A stretch of 64,000 nt of DNA, taken from contig MKJV01000079.1 in the NCBI GenBank assembly GCA_001942185.1, positions 278,001 to 342,000 of the forward strand. The letters run 5' to 3'. This document shows positions 16,680 through 25,592 of this stretch, one piece after another. This DNA comes from Pseudonocardia sp. CNS-004. GTDB lineage: Bacteria; Actinomycetota; Actinomycetes; Mycobacteriales; Pseudonocardiaceae. The position numbers and the translations under genes are program-made. A model generated the notes under the pieces. That model made no database searches, had not been told where the DNA came from, and saw only the letters and a list, made by a program, of their open reading frames with translations. Position 1 is the stretch's first letter; every line of letters begins with the position of its first letter.

Positions 16680-17384
16680 TCATCGGCCTTGCGGGCCGAG
16701 CCCCGCGTCGTGCACGAGCACGGCAACCTGGACGCGGTTGGTGAGGTCGAGCTTGGTCAGGATCGCGGACACGTGGGTTTTCACGGTGGCCAGGCCGATG
16801 TGGTGGAGTGCGGCGATCTCCGCGTTGGACCGCCCGGCACCGATCTCGACCGCCACGGTGCGCTCGCGGTCGGCGAGGGAGTCGAGCTTGCGGCGGGCCG
16901 CATCGCGCCGGGTGTCCTGGCCGGCCCCGGCGACCCGGTCGATGAGCCTGCGGGTCACCTCGGGGGAGAGCACCGGGCGTCCCTGTGCCGCGTGCCGGAT
17001 GGCGACGACGAGCTCGTCGGGCGGGGTGTCCTTCACCAGGAACCCGGCTGCACCGGCCCGCAGGGCGCGCAGCACGTGCGCGTCCGCGTCGAAGGTGGTG
17101 AACACGATGACCTCCGGCGCGGGGGTCCGGGCCCGCAGCGCCTCGGTCGCGGCGATCCCGTCCGTGCCGGGCATCCGGATGTCCATCAGGACGACGTGCG
17201 GCTCGTGCCGGCGGGCCAGCTCGATCGCCTCCGCGCCGTCACCGGCCTCGGCGACCACCCGCAGGTCGGCGGCGCCGCGCAACATCATGCCGAGCCCGAA
17301 GCGGACGACCGGGTCGTCGTCGGCGATGAGCACGTCGATCGTCGGCTGCATCGACGGTGGGATCGACGGCTCGGCCTCGCTCAC
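16680..17384 (-). CDS. NarL/LuxR-family two-component response regulator
   Basis: 234 residues. The receiver domain (about 15-130) has the acidic pair in LIADDDPVV, the phospho-acceptor Asp in VVLMDIRMPGTDG and the switch lysine in LVKDTPPDE. A LuxR-type helix-turn-helix follows, with ADRERTVAVEIGAGRSNAEIA and LATVKTHVSAIL. GTG 17384 is used because it overlaps the upstream kinase stop as GTGA, which implies coupling. Target genes are unknown. Confidence 0.9.
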   Translation of the reverse strand: MSEAEPSIPPSMQPTIDVLIADDDPVVRFGLGMMLRGAADLRVVAEAGDGAEAIELARRHEPHVVLMDIRMPGTDGIAATEALRARTPAPEVIVFTTFDADAHVLRALRAGAAGFLVKDTPPDELVVAIRHAAQGRPVLSPEVTRRLIDRVAGAGQDTRRDAARRKLDSLADRERTVAVEIGAGRSNAEIAALHHIGLATVKTHVSAILTKLDLTNRVQVAVLVHDAGLGPQGR

Positions 17385-18552
17385 GCAGGCCACCGTAACC
17401 GCATGCCCAGCCGCCACCCGCCGGAGCCGGTCGGCCCGTGCTCGAGACCGCCGTCGACGAGCGCGGCCCGCTCGGCCAGCCCGCGCAGCCCCTCCCCGGA
17501 GCCGATCGGGGGCAAGAGGACGGCGGCGTTCGTGGCCGGCCGCTCGTTGACGATCTCGACGGTCAGGTGGTCACCGGGCTCACCGCTGATCCGGATGTGC
17601 ACCGGCGCGCCGGGGGCGTGCTTGCGCGCGTTGGTCAGCCCCTCCTGGACGAGCCGGTAGATCGTGCGGCCCACCGTCTCGGGGACGGCGCGACCACCGG
17701 CCGTCACGCCGGGGACATCCTGCAGATCGACCGGGGTGCCGGACCGCCGGGTCTCCTCGACGAGCTCGACGACGTCCGCGACGCCCGGCAGCGGGTGGTC
17801 CCTTCGGGGGCGCGCAGGACGCCGATCACCTCCCGCAGGTCCTGCAGGGCACGGCGCGCGTTCTCCCGGACCACCTCGGCGGCCCGGCCGATCTCGTCCG
17901 CCGAGGCGTCGCGGTAGTAGGTCAGAGCACCCGCGTGCACGCTGAGCAGTGACAACCGGTGGCCGAGGACGTCGTGCATCTCCCGCGCGAGTGCCGCGCG
18001 GGCCTCCTGCCGGGAGCGCTCGGCCCGCAGCCGGGCCTCGACCTCGGCCGCGACGGCCCGCGCGCGCAACGACGCGATGAGCTGCCGACGGCTGCGCATG
18101 AGCAGACCCCACCCGGCCAGGCCTGCGACGACCGCGGCCTGGAGCGCGACCAGCATCCACGAGAACGGGAGCGGCCCCGGTCTCAGCAGTGTGAACGCCA
18201 TGATCGAGAGCACGTTGCCGACGGCCACCACCGCCGTGGCCCTCGCCGAACGGTGGACGGCCACGGTGAGCAGCGCAACGAGCGCCGCGGCCCCCGCGGA
18301 CAGGAAGAACGCGCTCAGCAGGACGAGCACGGCGGCGAGCACCAGCGGGAATCGGCGCCTCCACCACAGCGCGAGGCACCCGATGACGCCGGCGAGGAAG
18401 TCCAGGTGCGGCAGCCAGAGGGGTTGCACCGGCGCGATCCCGTACCAGTACACGGCCGGCCAGAACCCGGGCAGCGCCGCGAGCGCGACCAGCCCGCCGT
18501 CGACGAGCCGGTCCCGGACCGGGAATCGCCGCTCGCCTGCCGTGTCGACCAT
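17381..18552 (-). CDS. sensor histidine kinase of the NarX/DesK type, frameshifted near 17,805
   Basis: About 390 residues. Five to six membrane helices come first (residues 20-165), then the dimerisation/phospho-acceptor helix with ALAREMHDVLGHRLSLLSVHAG (H in the EMHD box), and a C-terminal ATPase domain with VQEGLTNARKHAPGA, VEIVNERP and GSGEGLRGLAERAAL. The frame breaks after GVLRAPEG and resumes at HPLPGVADVVELVEE, a one-base loss. It partners the overlapping response regulator. The stimulus is not evident; there is no extracellular domain of note. Confidence 0.85.
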
Positions 18553-18736
18553 CGCGGGCAAGCCTAGGAGGGCGCGTGGTGTGCCCACCTCCCCCGGAAG
18601 TCGACGGCACTCCGACTTCCGCCGGACGATCCGAGCCCGTCGACCGATCCACATCGACAGGTGGCCTCCATACCGTCGATGGCATGCCCCGGTTACCCCC
18701 GATGCCGATCCGCGGCCTGCCACGGCGAGGGATCCG

Positions 18737-19381
18737 ATGAAGCTCACCCGGCGCCTGCAGCTCGCCAGGGTCAGGCCGGGCGACGGGAGCCCGCTCCCCG
18801 AGTACCGCGGCTGGCACCTGTTCTCCCGCTCGCTGTTCGGCCTCGTCCTCACCGACCGTGCGACGGGCAGCCACCTCTTCGAGGTCGACGTCCGGCCCAA
18901 CGCCGACAGCACCACCAGGAAGCGCCCGGCCACGCTCTACCGCGACGGCGTCCAGATCTACCGCGCCAACGTTCCCGTGGCATTCCCGGTGCCCGGCGGC
19001 GTCATCGAGGTCGCCACCAGCCCGTACGGCGTGAAACGCATCCACTACGTCCGCGACGACGGCACCGAACAGCGGCTGCGCCCGCACCCCCGTTCACCGG
19101 AAGGGCTCCGGGCGCGGTTCGACCGGCGATTCCCCCGCACCAGCGGCCTCGTCGGCGCGATGGCCGTCGTCGTACTCCTGGTGGGGCTCGCGGTCAGCCT
19201 CTCCCTGGCCGTGGAGGCGATCACCCGGATCCCCCCGGTCGCCGAGCACATCGGCACCTTCACCTCGCCGATCAGCCTCCCGGGATGGGCCAAGATCGCC
19301 CTGCCCGCCGCGGGGGCCGTTGCCGGCGTCGAACGCTCCCTGACGTTCCGGAGCCAATGGCTGACCCGCCTGGGCGCCTAG
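18737..19381 (+). CDS. two-span membrane protein of unknown function
   Basis: 214 residues from ATG 18737 (GAGGG upstream). A beta-rich soluble head (1-130, with WHLFSRSLFGLVLTDRATG and a DDGTEQRLRPHPRSPEG turn) is followed by two hydrophobic segments, VGAMAVVVLLVGLAVSLSLAV and IALPAAGAVAGV. I do not recognise the family. Its last 288 bases overlap the tail of the convergent TetR reading frame. Confidence 0.6.
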   Translation: MKLTRRLQLARVRPGDGSPLPEYRGWHLFSRSLFGLVLTDRATGSHLFEVDVRPNADSTTRKRPATLYRDGVQIYRANVPVAFPVPGGVIEVATSPYGVKRIHYVRDDGTEQRLRPHPRSPEGLRARFDRRFPRTSGLVGAMAVVVLLVGLAVSLSLAVEAITRIPPVAEHIGTFTSPISLPGWAKIALPAAGAVAGVERSLTFRSQWLTRLGA

Positions 19382-19939
19382 CAGGTGCCTCATCGCTGCC
19401 AGGGTCTGGTCGACGGTGGTCGGCAGGTCGGGGTCGCCGTGCTGCTCGAGCCAGCGGGTGACCGCCACCCGGAACGCGGTCACGGCGATCTCGGCTGCCA
19501 GCCGGGCGGTCAGGTCGTCGACTCCCCGGTCGCGGAAGCCCCGTTCCATCGCCTCCGCCATCTGCGAGAACTTGCGCAGCTCGCGCTCCTGCAGGGCGGG
19601 TTCGGCGTCGATCGCGGCCCGTCGGCGTCGCACGTAGTCGAGGCTGCGGCCCTCGATGATCTCGGCCGCGGCGGGGGCGAGACCCCCGGCGATCAGTTCC
19701 ATGGGGCCGAGCGACGGCGGGGCGTCGACCATGAGGCGGGCCACCTGCTCGGGCACCGACTCGTCGCCGGTGAACAGCACCTCACGCTTGTCGGTGAAGT
19801 GCCGGAAGAACGTCCGGGTCGTGAGCCCGGCCCGGGCCGTGATCTGCGGCACGGTGGTCTCGGTGAAGCCCTGTTCGAGGAAGAGATCGAGCGCGGCCTG
19901 CTCGAGCCGCTCTCGCGCACCCGGCTGCCATCGACCCAT
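19094..19939 (-). CDS. TetR-family transcriptional regulator
   Basis: The N-terminal helix-turn-helix is ALDLFLEQGFTETTVPQITARAGLTTRTFFRHFTDKREVLF (about 16-55). The ligand domain continues to about residue 190 (VDQTLAAMRHLL). The open frame goes on to 281 residues, but the last 90 are arginine/glycine-rich and antisense to the convergent membrane-protein gene. The normal end is probably a TAG near 19,380, reached if one base is missing. It is divergent from the oxidoreductase at 20021, with two palindromic operators between them, so it most likely represses that gene and itself. Confidence 0.85.
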   Translation of the reverse strand: MGRWQPGARERLEQAALDLFLEQGFTETTVPQITARAGLTTRTFFRHFTDKREVLFTGDESVPEQVARLMVDAPPSLGPMELIAGGLAPAAAEIIEGRSLDYVRRRRAAIDAEPALQERELRKFSQMAEAMERGFRDRGVDDLTARLAAEIAVTAFRVAVTRWLEQHGDPDLPTTVDQTLAAMRHLLGAQAGQPLAPERQGAFDAGNGPRGGQGDLGPSREADRRGEGADVLGDRGDPGDRLHGQGEADREPHQEYDDGHRADEAAGAGESPVEPRPEPFR

Positions 19940-19955
19940 GCGGCTGATTCTAGTG

Positions 19956-20003
19956 ATGACATGCCGTGTCGTGGCCTACCATAGTGATGACACGACATGT
20001 CAT
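19956..20003. promoter_or_regulatory. tandem 17-bp palindromic operators for the TetR regulator
   Basis: Two copies of ATGACA-N5-TGTCAT: 19956-19972 (ATGACATGCCGTGTCGT, one mismatch) and 19987-20003 (ATGACACGACATGTCAT, perfect). They start 31 bp apart, about three helical turns, and each is preceded by TAGTG. They fill the 81-bp divergent gap. Confidence 0.75.
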
Positions 20004-20020
20004 GACTGATGGAGGCCCAC

Positions 20021-21076
20021 ATGACGGGTGAGATCTGGGTGCTCGGCGCGACCGGACGGGTCGGCAGGCCGGCAGTGGAGCGCCTGCAGCAGGCAGGCCT
20101 CGAGGTGGTGGTGGTCGGCCGCGATCGGGAGCGGCTGGCCCGGGTGAGTCCGGATGCCCGGGCGGTGACCGGCTCCCTCGACGAGGTCTGCGCGCGGCTG
20201 GCCACCGAGGCACCGGCCGTCGTGGTCAACACGGTCGGCCCGTTCGTGACCACGGCGCCGCAGGTAGCGCGGGCCTGCCCCCCAGGCACCCACTACGTCG
20301 ACGTCGCCAACGAACTGCGCGTGTTCGAGCTGCTCCACGGCATGGACCGGGAGGCGGCGGCGACGGGCCGCACGCTGGTCTCCGGGGCGGGATTCGGCGT
20401 GCTCGCGACCGAGGGCATCCTGCTGCACCTGCTGGCCGACGAGGAGAAGCCTTCGCGAGTACGCATCGACGCCGTCGCGTCGGTCGCGACCGAACCCGGC
20501 GCCCTCGGCGAAGCCCTGGCCTCCACCATGGTGCAGATGTTGCGCGACGGCGGCCGCGAGGTGCGGCAGGGCCGGATCGTGCGGGCTCGGGCCGGCGGTG
20601 CCGCCGAGCGGTTGACGACCCCCGACGGCGACGTGGTCACCACCGCTTCCCTGGGCAGCGGCGAACTCTTCGCGGCCTGGCAGGCCAGCGGTGCCCCGTC
20701 GGTCATCGGCGCCTCATCCCTCGTCCCGGCCAACCCGGCCGTCCGAGCGGCCCTGCCGGCGGTCGGTGGCGTGCTGCGTGCGCCCGGCCTGGCCGGCTTC
20801 GCCACGCGGCGACTCGCCCGCATCACCATGACCACGACCAGGGAGCGCCCGCGCCGGCACTCCTGGGGCCGCGCCCGGGTCGAATGGCCGTCCGGTCGGG
20901 TGCGCGAGGGCTGGCTGCGCACCGGCGAAGGCATGACGTTCACGGTCGGCGCCATCACCGAGGTGGTGCAGCGGCTCGCCAAGGGCGAGGGCCGCCCCGG
21001 CGCCTTCACCCCGGCCAGGCTCTTCGGCCCCGAGGTGGCGCTGACCGCAGGCGGCGAGTTCGTGGTCACGCACTGA
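20021..21076 (+). CDS. NAD(P)-binding oxidoreductase, saccharopine-dehydrogenase-like
   Basis: 351 residues. The N-terminal Rossmann fold begins EIWVLGATGRVGRPAVERL (GxxGxxG) and continues with VVVVGRDRERLARV and VVVNTVGPF, the pattern of trans-acting enoyl-reductase/saccharopine-reductase-like proteins. The C-terminal half is an alpha/beta substrate domain. The reaction is unknown. ATG 20021 has GGAGG 5 bases upstream. The gene sits directly behind the paired ATGACA operators, so it is the likely target of the divergent TetR regulator. Confidence 0.82.
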   Translation: MTGEIWVLGATGRVGRPAVERLQQAGLEVVVVGRDRERLARVSPDARAVTGSLDEVCARLATEAPAVVVNTVGPFVTTAPQVARACPPGTHYVDVANELRVFELLHGMDREAAATGRTLVSGAGFGVLATEGILLHLLADEEKPSRVRIDAVASVATEPGALGEALASTMVQMLRDGGREVRQGRIVRARAGGAAERLTTPDGDVVTTASLGSGELFAAWQASGAPSVIGASSLVPANPAVRAALPAVGGVLRAPGLAGFATRRLARITMTTTRERPRRHSWGRARVEWPSGRVREGWLRTGEGMTFTVGAITEVVQRLAKGEGRPGAFTPARLFGPEVALTAGGEFVVTH

Positions 21077-21245
21077 CCTGCCCGTCCGCCGCGGTCGCGG
21101 GGCGCGTATCCCGGTGGGATGCGAGCGGTTCGACTCGCGCACGATCGCCCTCGGGCCGTGATCACCGGAAGTGGTCCGAGGGCGCCGGATGTGACGCCCT
21201 TGCACCACTTCTGCCGATCATTGGCACGTCGATCGTCGACAGCCG

Positions 21246-21319
21246 TGCCCCCGGTGGGATTCGAACCCACACTCGAACCCTTTTAAGGGGCTTGCCTCTG
21301 CCGGTTGGGCCACGGGGGC
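21246..21319 (-). tRNA. tRNA gene with UAA anticodon in a short-variable-loop (class I) body
   Basis: Read on the minus strand: acceptor GCCCCCG pairs with CGGGGGC; the D arm has AACCGGCAGA in its loop; the anticodon stem AGCCC/GGGTT holds loop CTTAAAA (anticodon UAA, plus-strand 21283-21285); the variable loop is only 5 bases (CGAGT); T arm GTGGG-TTCGAAT-CCCAC; discriminator A; no encoded CCA. UAA would read the leucine codon UUA, but leucine tRNAs have a long variable arm, which is absent here. The gene is certain as a tRNA-like fold; its amino-acid identity is open. Confidence 0.8.
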
Positions 21320-21349
21320 GCGCGCCAGCGTACGGTCCGGGGTGGGTGG

Positions 21350-22625
21350 TCACGCAGGGGTCGGCGCCGTCCTGCGCTCCCACGCCCGCGCGGCCGCGGG
21401 CCCGGCCCACCCGTTGGCGAACGCGCGGCGCCGCAGCGGCGGCACCGCCGCGGCCAGACGGAAGAACGCCCGCGCACCTGCAGCTGCCGCCGCACCCGTG
21501 GCCAGGAGCTGCCCGGCCTGACCCGTCGCGCAGCGCACGGCGGCCGTGCCGTACTCGCGCATGTCGGCCTCGTACTCCGCGACGCGTCCAGCAGGCCGCG
21601 CTCGCCACGGTCGACGTCCGGGAGCAGACGACCGAGCAGGTGCGCGTCCCGCAGCGCGGTGTTGCCACCGAGCCCGCCGACCGGCGGCATCACGTGGATG
21701 GCGTCGCCGAGGACCGTCACGGGGCCGCTCACCCAGCCGGGCACCGGCGGCGCAGCGCGGAACGCGACGGCGCCGCGGCTCTCCGGATCGGAGTCGGCGA
21801 GGGCGCGGCGCAGGCCCGGGTCCCAGCCGGCCACGATCACGTCGACCACGGCGCGCAAGGCGTGTGGGTCGAGCTCGGCAACGTCGGGCGGGAGCAGGTC
21901 GCGCCGGGTGACGAGCGCGCACAGCACGTAGGGCCGGGCACCGGTGGCGGGAGGCGGTTCGAACGCGGACGTGAACAGGAAGCACGGGCCGCTCGTCTGC
22001 ACCGCGTTCATGCCCGTGGCCAGCCGGCCGAGACCGGCCCTGGTCGCGTCGTCGAGCCAGATCTTGTGCGCGATGCCGACGACACCCGCGTCGACCGGGG
22101 TGGCGTGCGGCAGCAGCTGCGATCGGACCCGCGAGGCCGGCCCGTCCGCCCCCACCAGCAGGTCGGCGACCGCCGTGCTGCCGTCGGCGAACCGCGCCTC
22201 GACCCGGCCGTCGCGCCGCTGCTCGTCACCGACGAACTCGGACCGGAATCGCACGACGTCGTCCAGGCCGCCGGCCAGCACGCGGCGCAGCGTCGCACGG
22301 TCGGCCGCGTAGTGGTTCTCGGCGGGGTCGGCCCCGCCCGGATACATGATCGATTCTTCGACGACGACCAGCTCGCGGAGCTGCTCGGTCAGGAACCCGA
22401 AGTCGCCACCGGGGCCCGCGGTCGCGAGGAACTCCTGCCAGCCGGACGCGGGTAGCAGCGCGTGCAGCGCCCTCGCGCCGACCGGGTTGATGTGGATGCG
22501 GTAGCCCTCCCGGCGACTGCCGACACCGTGGTCGCGCTCGTGGACCGCGACGTCGACGCCTGCCCGGCGCAGCCTTGGGCGAGCGCGAGACCGCCGATGC
22601 CCCCTCCGATGACCAGTACCTGCAC
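21350..22625 (-). CDS. FAD-dependent monooxygenase, two frame breaks (near 22,573 and 21,584)
   Basis: Group A flavin monooxygenase, about 425 residues. GTG 22625 opens with VQVLVIGGGIGGLALAQG, the FAD-binding GxGxxG. After one missing base the frame resumes at LRRAGVDVAVHERDHG. The later DG motif VADLLVGADGPASRVRSQL and the flavin-contact block VTVLGDAIHVMPPVGGLGGNTALRDA are intact. A second loss precedes VAEYEADMREYG. It hydroxylates an unknown aromatic or related substrate using NAD(P)H. The start lies 1 base past the stop of the upstream TetR gene, so the two are coupled. Confidence 0.85.
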
Positions 22626-22626
22626 G

Positions 22627-23187
22627 TCATCCCCTCCCGTCCCCGATCAGGTGCTCGCCGAGCTGGTGGAGCACCCGGCCTGCGACGTCCGGCAGCAGGC
22701 GCACCCCCTTCACCGCGGCGATCACCAGCTCCGCAGAGGCCGCGGGATCGGGCACGAGACCGGTGAGGATCTCGACGAGCCGCTCCCGCCAACCCGACTC
22801 GTGCCGCTCCATCGCCGCGGCCACCGCGGGGTCCCGCCGGGCACGCAGGTCCAGCTCGACCGTGACCACGAACAGACCGGGCTGCTCGACGATCATCTGC
22901 CGCAGCGTCGCCAGGTGTGCTCTCAACGCGGACGCGGGATCGGGCGCCTGCGGGCTCGTCCCCCAGAACTGCCTCGTCGTGTGGGCGGCGACCGCCTCGA
23001 CCAGGTCCTGCTTCGTGGCGAAGTGGTGGTGGAGCGTGGAGTGGTCGATCCCGACGTCCTCGGCGACCTGCCGCAGCCGCAGGCCTTCGAAGCCCGCCTC
23101 CGCAACGCGCCGGAACGCGGCCGCGACGAGCTGGGCCCGCCGGTCGTCACCCTCTCCACCAACCACTTGGTTGAGGCTAGCGGCCAT
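22627..23187 (-). CDS. TetR-family regulator of the adjacent monooxygenase
   Basis: 186 residues from ATG 23187. The DNA-binding domain is AAFRRVAEAGFEGLRLRQVAEDVGIDHSTLHHHFATKQDLVEAV; the rest is an all-helical ligand domain. It forms an operon with the flavin monooxygenase. A perfect palindrome, CAACCACTTGGTTG (23160-23173), lies over its first codons; a GTG at 23166 would still keep the helix-turn-helix. The palindrome may be its own operator. Confidence 0.85.
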   Translation of the reverse strand: MAASLNQVVGGEGDDRRAQLVAAAFRRVAEAGFEGLRLRQVAEDVGIDHSTLHHHFATKQDLVEAVAAHTTRQFWGTSPQAPDPASALRAHLATLRQMIVEQPGLFVVTVELDLRARRDPAVAAAMERHESGWRERLVEILTGLVPDPAASAELVIAAVKGVRLLPDVAGRVLHQLGEHLIGDGRG

Positions 23188-23236
23188 GCCGGGCTCGTGT
23201 CGAGGTGCATCAAGAGCGCGACTCGCACGCACGCAC

Positions 23237-23273
23237 ACCCCGACTCGCGGAACCCTTGTCCGCGGGTCGGGGT
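23237..23273. repeat. GACTCGCGG palindrome downstream of ndh
   Basis: Arms 23237-23250 and 23260-23273 pair over 14 bases with one mismatch. It is embedded in GCGACTCGC-type sequence from about 23215 to 23295, the same family as the elements near 25.5 kb and 39.9 kb. It lies 3' of ndh and probably also terminates it. Confidence 0.65.
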
Positions 23274-23309
23274 GTCAGTGCAGGTGAGTCGGGGTGCGAA
23301 TCGCCCCGG

Positions 23310-24681
23310 TCAGGAGCTCTCGGGTGCGGAGGAGACCGCATCGGGAGCCTTCGCGGCCTCCGCCTTGCCCGGCCCCGCCACCCGGCTGAACTCCGCCTTC
23401 GGGTCCATCAGCTGGCCGAGCGCCACGACCTCGCGGCCGAGGAACAGCGCGCCCGTCCAGTCGAAGACGATGCGGATGCGCCGGTTCCACGTGGGCATCC
23501 GGCTCACGTGGTACGTGCGGTGCATGAACCACGCCACCGGCCCGCGGAGCTTGACGCCGTAGATCTCGGCCACGCCCTTGTACAGCCCGAGGCTCGCCAC
23601 CGAACCCGCGTAGCTGTGCCGGTACTTCTCGAGCGGCTTGCCACGCAGGTGCGCGATGATGTTGTCGGCCAGCACCTTCGCCTGCCGCACGGCGTGCTGG
23701 GCCGACGGGCTCGTCCTGGCCTCGGGTCGTCCTTCGACAGGTCGGGCACCGATGCGCAGTCACCCGCGCTGAACACGTCCGGCATCCCGACGACCTGCAG
23801 CTCCGCGGTGCAGTCGACCCGGCCGCGCGCGTCGCGCGGCAGGTCGGTGTTCTCGAGCATCGGGCTCGGCTTGACACCGGCCGTCCACACGATCGTCTCG
23901 GTGTCGAACTCGGTGCCGTCGTCGAGGACGACGTGACCGCCCTCCATCGACTTCACCCGCGTGTCGAGGAAGACCTCGATCCCGGCCTCCATCAGGCGCT
24001 GGACGGTGTAGCGCCCCATCCGCGGGCCGACCTCGGGCATGATCCGCCCGGCGGCCTCGACGAGCACCCAGCGCATGTCGTCGGGCGCGATGTTCTCGTA
24101 GTAGCGGGTGGCGTAGCGGGCCATGTCCTGCAGCTCCGCGAGCGCCTCGACGCCCGCGTAACCGCCGCCGACCACGAGGAACGTGAGCATCCGGCGGCGC
24201 AGCTCGGGGTCGACCGTGGTGGCGGCCCCATCGAGCTGCGACAGCACGTGGTTGCGCAGGAAGATGGCCTCACCGACGGACTTGAAGGCGATGCCCCGCT
24301 CGGCCAGCCCCGGCACCGGGAGCGTGCGGGCCACCGACCCCGGCGCCACGACGAGCACGTCGTAGCGAGCGTGGTGACGGTGCCGGTGACCAGCTCGGCC
24401 GTGACCTCGCGGGCGGAGTGGTCGATCGACGTGACGCGGCCGGTGAGGTGGTGGCACTTGCGCAACACCTTGCGCAGGGGCACCACCACGTGCCGCGGCT
24501 CGATCGAGCCGGCCGCCGCCTCGGGCAGGAACGGCTGGTAGGTCATGTTCGGCTGCGGGTCGATCACCGTGACCTCGGCCTCGCCGCGGTGCAGCTTCTT
24601 CTGCAGCCGCAGTGCGGTGTACATGCCGACGTAACCGCCACCGACGACGACGATCCGCGTGTTGCGCGCCATGGCACCCAT
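23310..24681 (-). CDS. ndh: type II NADH dehydrogenase, two frame breaks (near 24,365 and 23,722)
   Basis: Single-subunit, non-pumping NADH:menaquinone oxidoreductase at the inner face of the membrane, about 457 residues. Seen: the FAD site RIVVVGGGYVGMYTALRL near the start, NADH-binding FLVVGGGYAGVEALAELQD, VWTAGVKPSPM and the second FAD block VFSAGDCASVPD; the amphipathic C-terminus (RGPVAWFMHRTYHV) anchors it. Both breaks are single missing bases (GCTACGACG for GCCTACGACG; a lost G before GCCAGG). Loss of this respiratory enzyme is unlikely, so the breaks are probably sequence errors. Starts at ATG 24681 or 24672. Confidence 0.9.
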
Positions 24682-24692
24682 GCTCCCACCGT

Positions 24693-25442
24693 TCAGGGCA
24701 CGGGTACCTCCCTCCCAGGGGTGAGCCTGGCTACGGCCGCCGCCCGACGCAGCACGTCCTCGAGCATCGCGGGTGTCAGCCGTCCGGTGAAGGTGTTCTG
24801 CTGGCTCACGTGGTAGCAGCCGAACAGGTGCAGCGGCCCGCGCTCGCCCGCCAGCTCGACGTGCGCGCCGTGGGCGAAACGCGGCCGCGGACGCGGAACC
24901 GCCCAACCCGCCTCGGCCAGCACCGGCAGCAATGCCTGCCAGCCGAACGCCCCGAGCACCACCACCGCCCGCAGCCGCAACAGCGCCAGCTCGGCACGCA
25001 ACCACGAGCCGCACCGCTCGCGCTCGTCCGGCGTCGGCTTGTTGTCCGGCGGCGCGCAGTGCACGGGCGCGGTGATCCGGGTGGAGATCAGCTCGAGCCC
25101 GTCCCCCGCGTGGACGGCCGTGGGCTGGTTCGCCAGGCCGACCGCGTGCAACGCGGCGTACAGCACGTCACCGGAGCGGTCGCCGGTGAACATCCGCCCC
25201 GTGCGGTTCGCGCCGTGCGCCGCGGGGGCGAGGCCGACGATCAGCAGCGGCGCGTCCGGCGGGCCGAACCCGGGCACCGGCCGGCCCCAGTACTCCTGGT
25301 CGCGGAACGCCGCCCGCTTCTCCCGCGCCACCTGCTCGCGCCAGTCGACCAGCCGAGGGCAGGCACGGCAGCCGACGAGCTCCGCGTCGAGCTCCTCGAC
25401 GCTCCGGAAGCCCTCCGTCGACGGCGTGTCCACCCCCCACAC
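24693..25442 (-). CDS. family 5 uracil-DNA glycosylase (UdgB-like)
   Basis: Base-excision repair enzyme of 249 residues that removes uracil and some other damaged bases. Cluster-binding cysteines start with [18 protein letters not shown] at about residues 25-42; the catalytic pocket is [19 protein letters not shown] (the alanine-rich version typical of family 5); the late [15 protein letters not shown] is the DNA-contact loop. It starts at GTG 25442. It lies 11 bp upstream of ndh on the same strand and may be co-transcribed. Confidence 0.88.
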   Translation of the reverse strand: MWGVDTPSTEGFRSVEELDAELVGCRACPRLVDWREQVAREKRAAFRDQEYWGRPVPGFGPPDAPLLIVGLAPAAHGANRTGRMFTGDRSGDVLYAALHAVGLANQPTAVHAGDGLELISTRITAPVHCAPPDNKPTPDERERCGSWLRAELALLRLRAVVVLGAFGWQALLPVLAEAGWAVPRPRPRFAHGAHVELAGERGPLHLFGCYHVSQQNTFTGRLTPAMLEDVLRRAAAVARLTPGREVPVP

Positions 25443-25506
25443 GCTACGCAGGCATCCCGATCGCGACTCGAGCGCACGGAGGACGCGACTCGGCGCACGG
25501 AGAGCG

Positions 25507-25545
25507 CGACTCGCGGGGTGGGGGACCCCGATGCCCCGCGAGTCG
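25507..25545. repeat. CGACTCGCGGGG palindrome with flanking partial copies
   Basis: CGACTCGCGGGG (25507-25518) pairs exactly with CCCCGCGAGTCG (25534-25545). Further GCGACTC/GAGTCGC copies occur in 25465-25595 (for example near 25471, 25493, 25570 and 25588). The element fills the gap 3' of the Ppx/GppA gene. It is the same family as those at 23.2 and 39.9 kb. Confidence 0.7.
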
Positions 25546-25592
25546 GGGTTTGCGTGCGCCCGAGTCGCGGGCTGGGTGTGCGTGAGTCGCGG

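Noticed and set aside
14188..17550. Plus-strand open frame of about 1,120 codons
   Set aside because: It runs antisense to a methyltransferase and a response regulator and through a second gene out of frame; arginine/proline/glycine-rich composition with no domain. GC-rich shadow.
21246..21319. Plain assignment as leucine tRNA
   Set aside because: The 5-base variable loop and overall class I shape contradict the leucine class II fold, so identity was left open.
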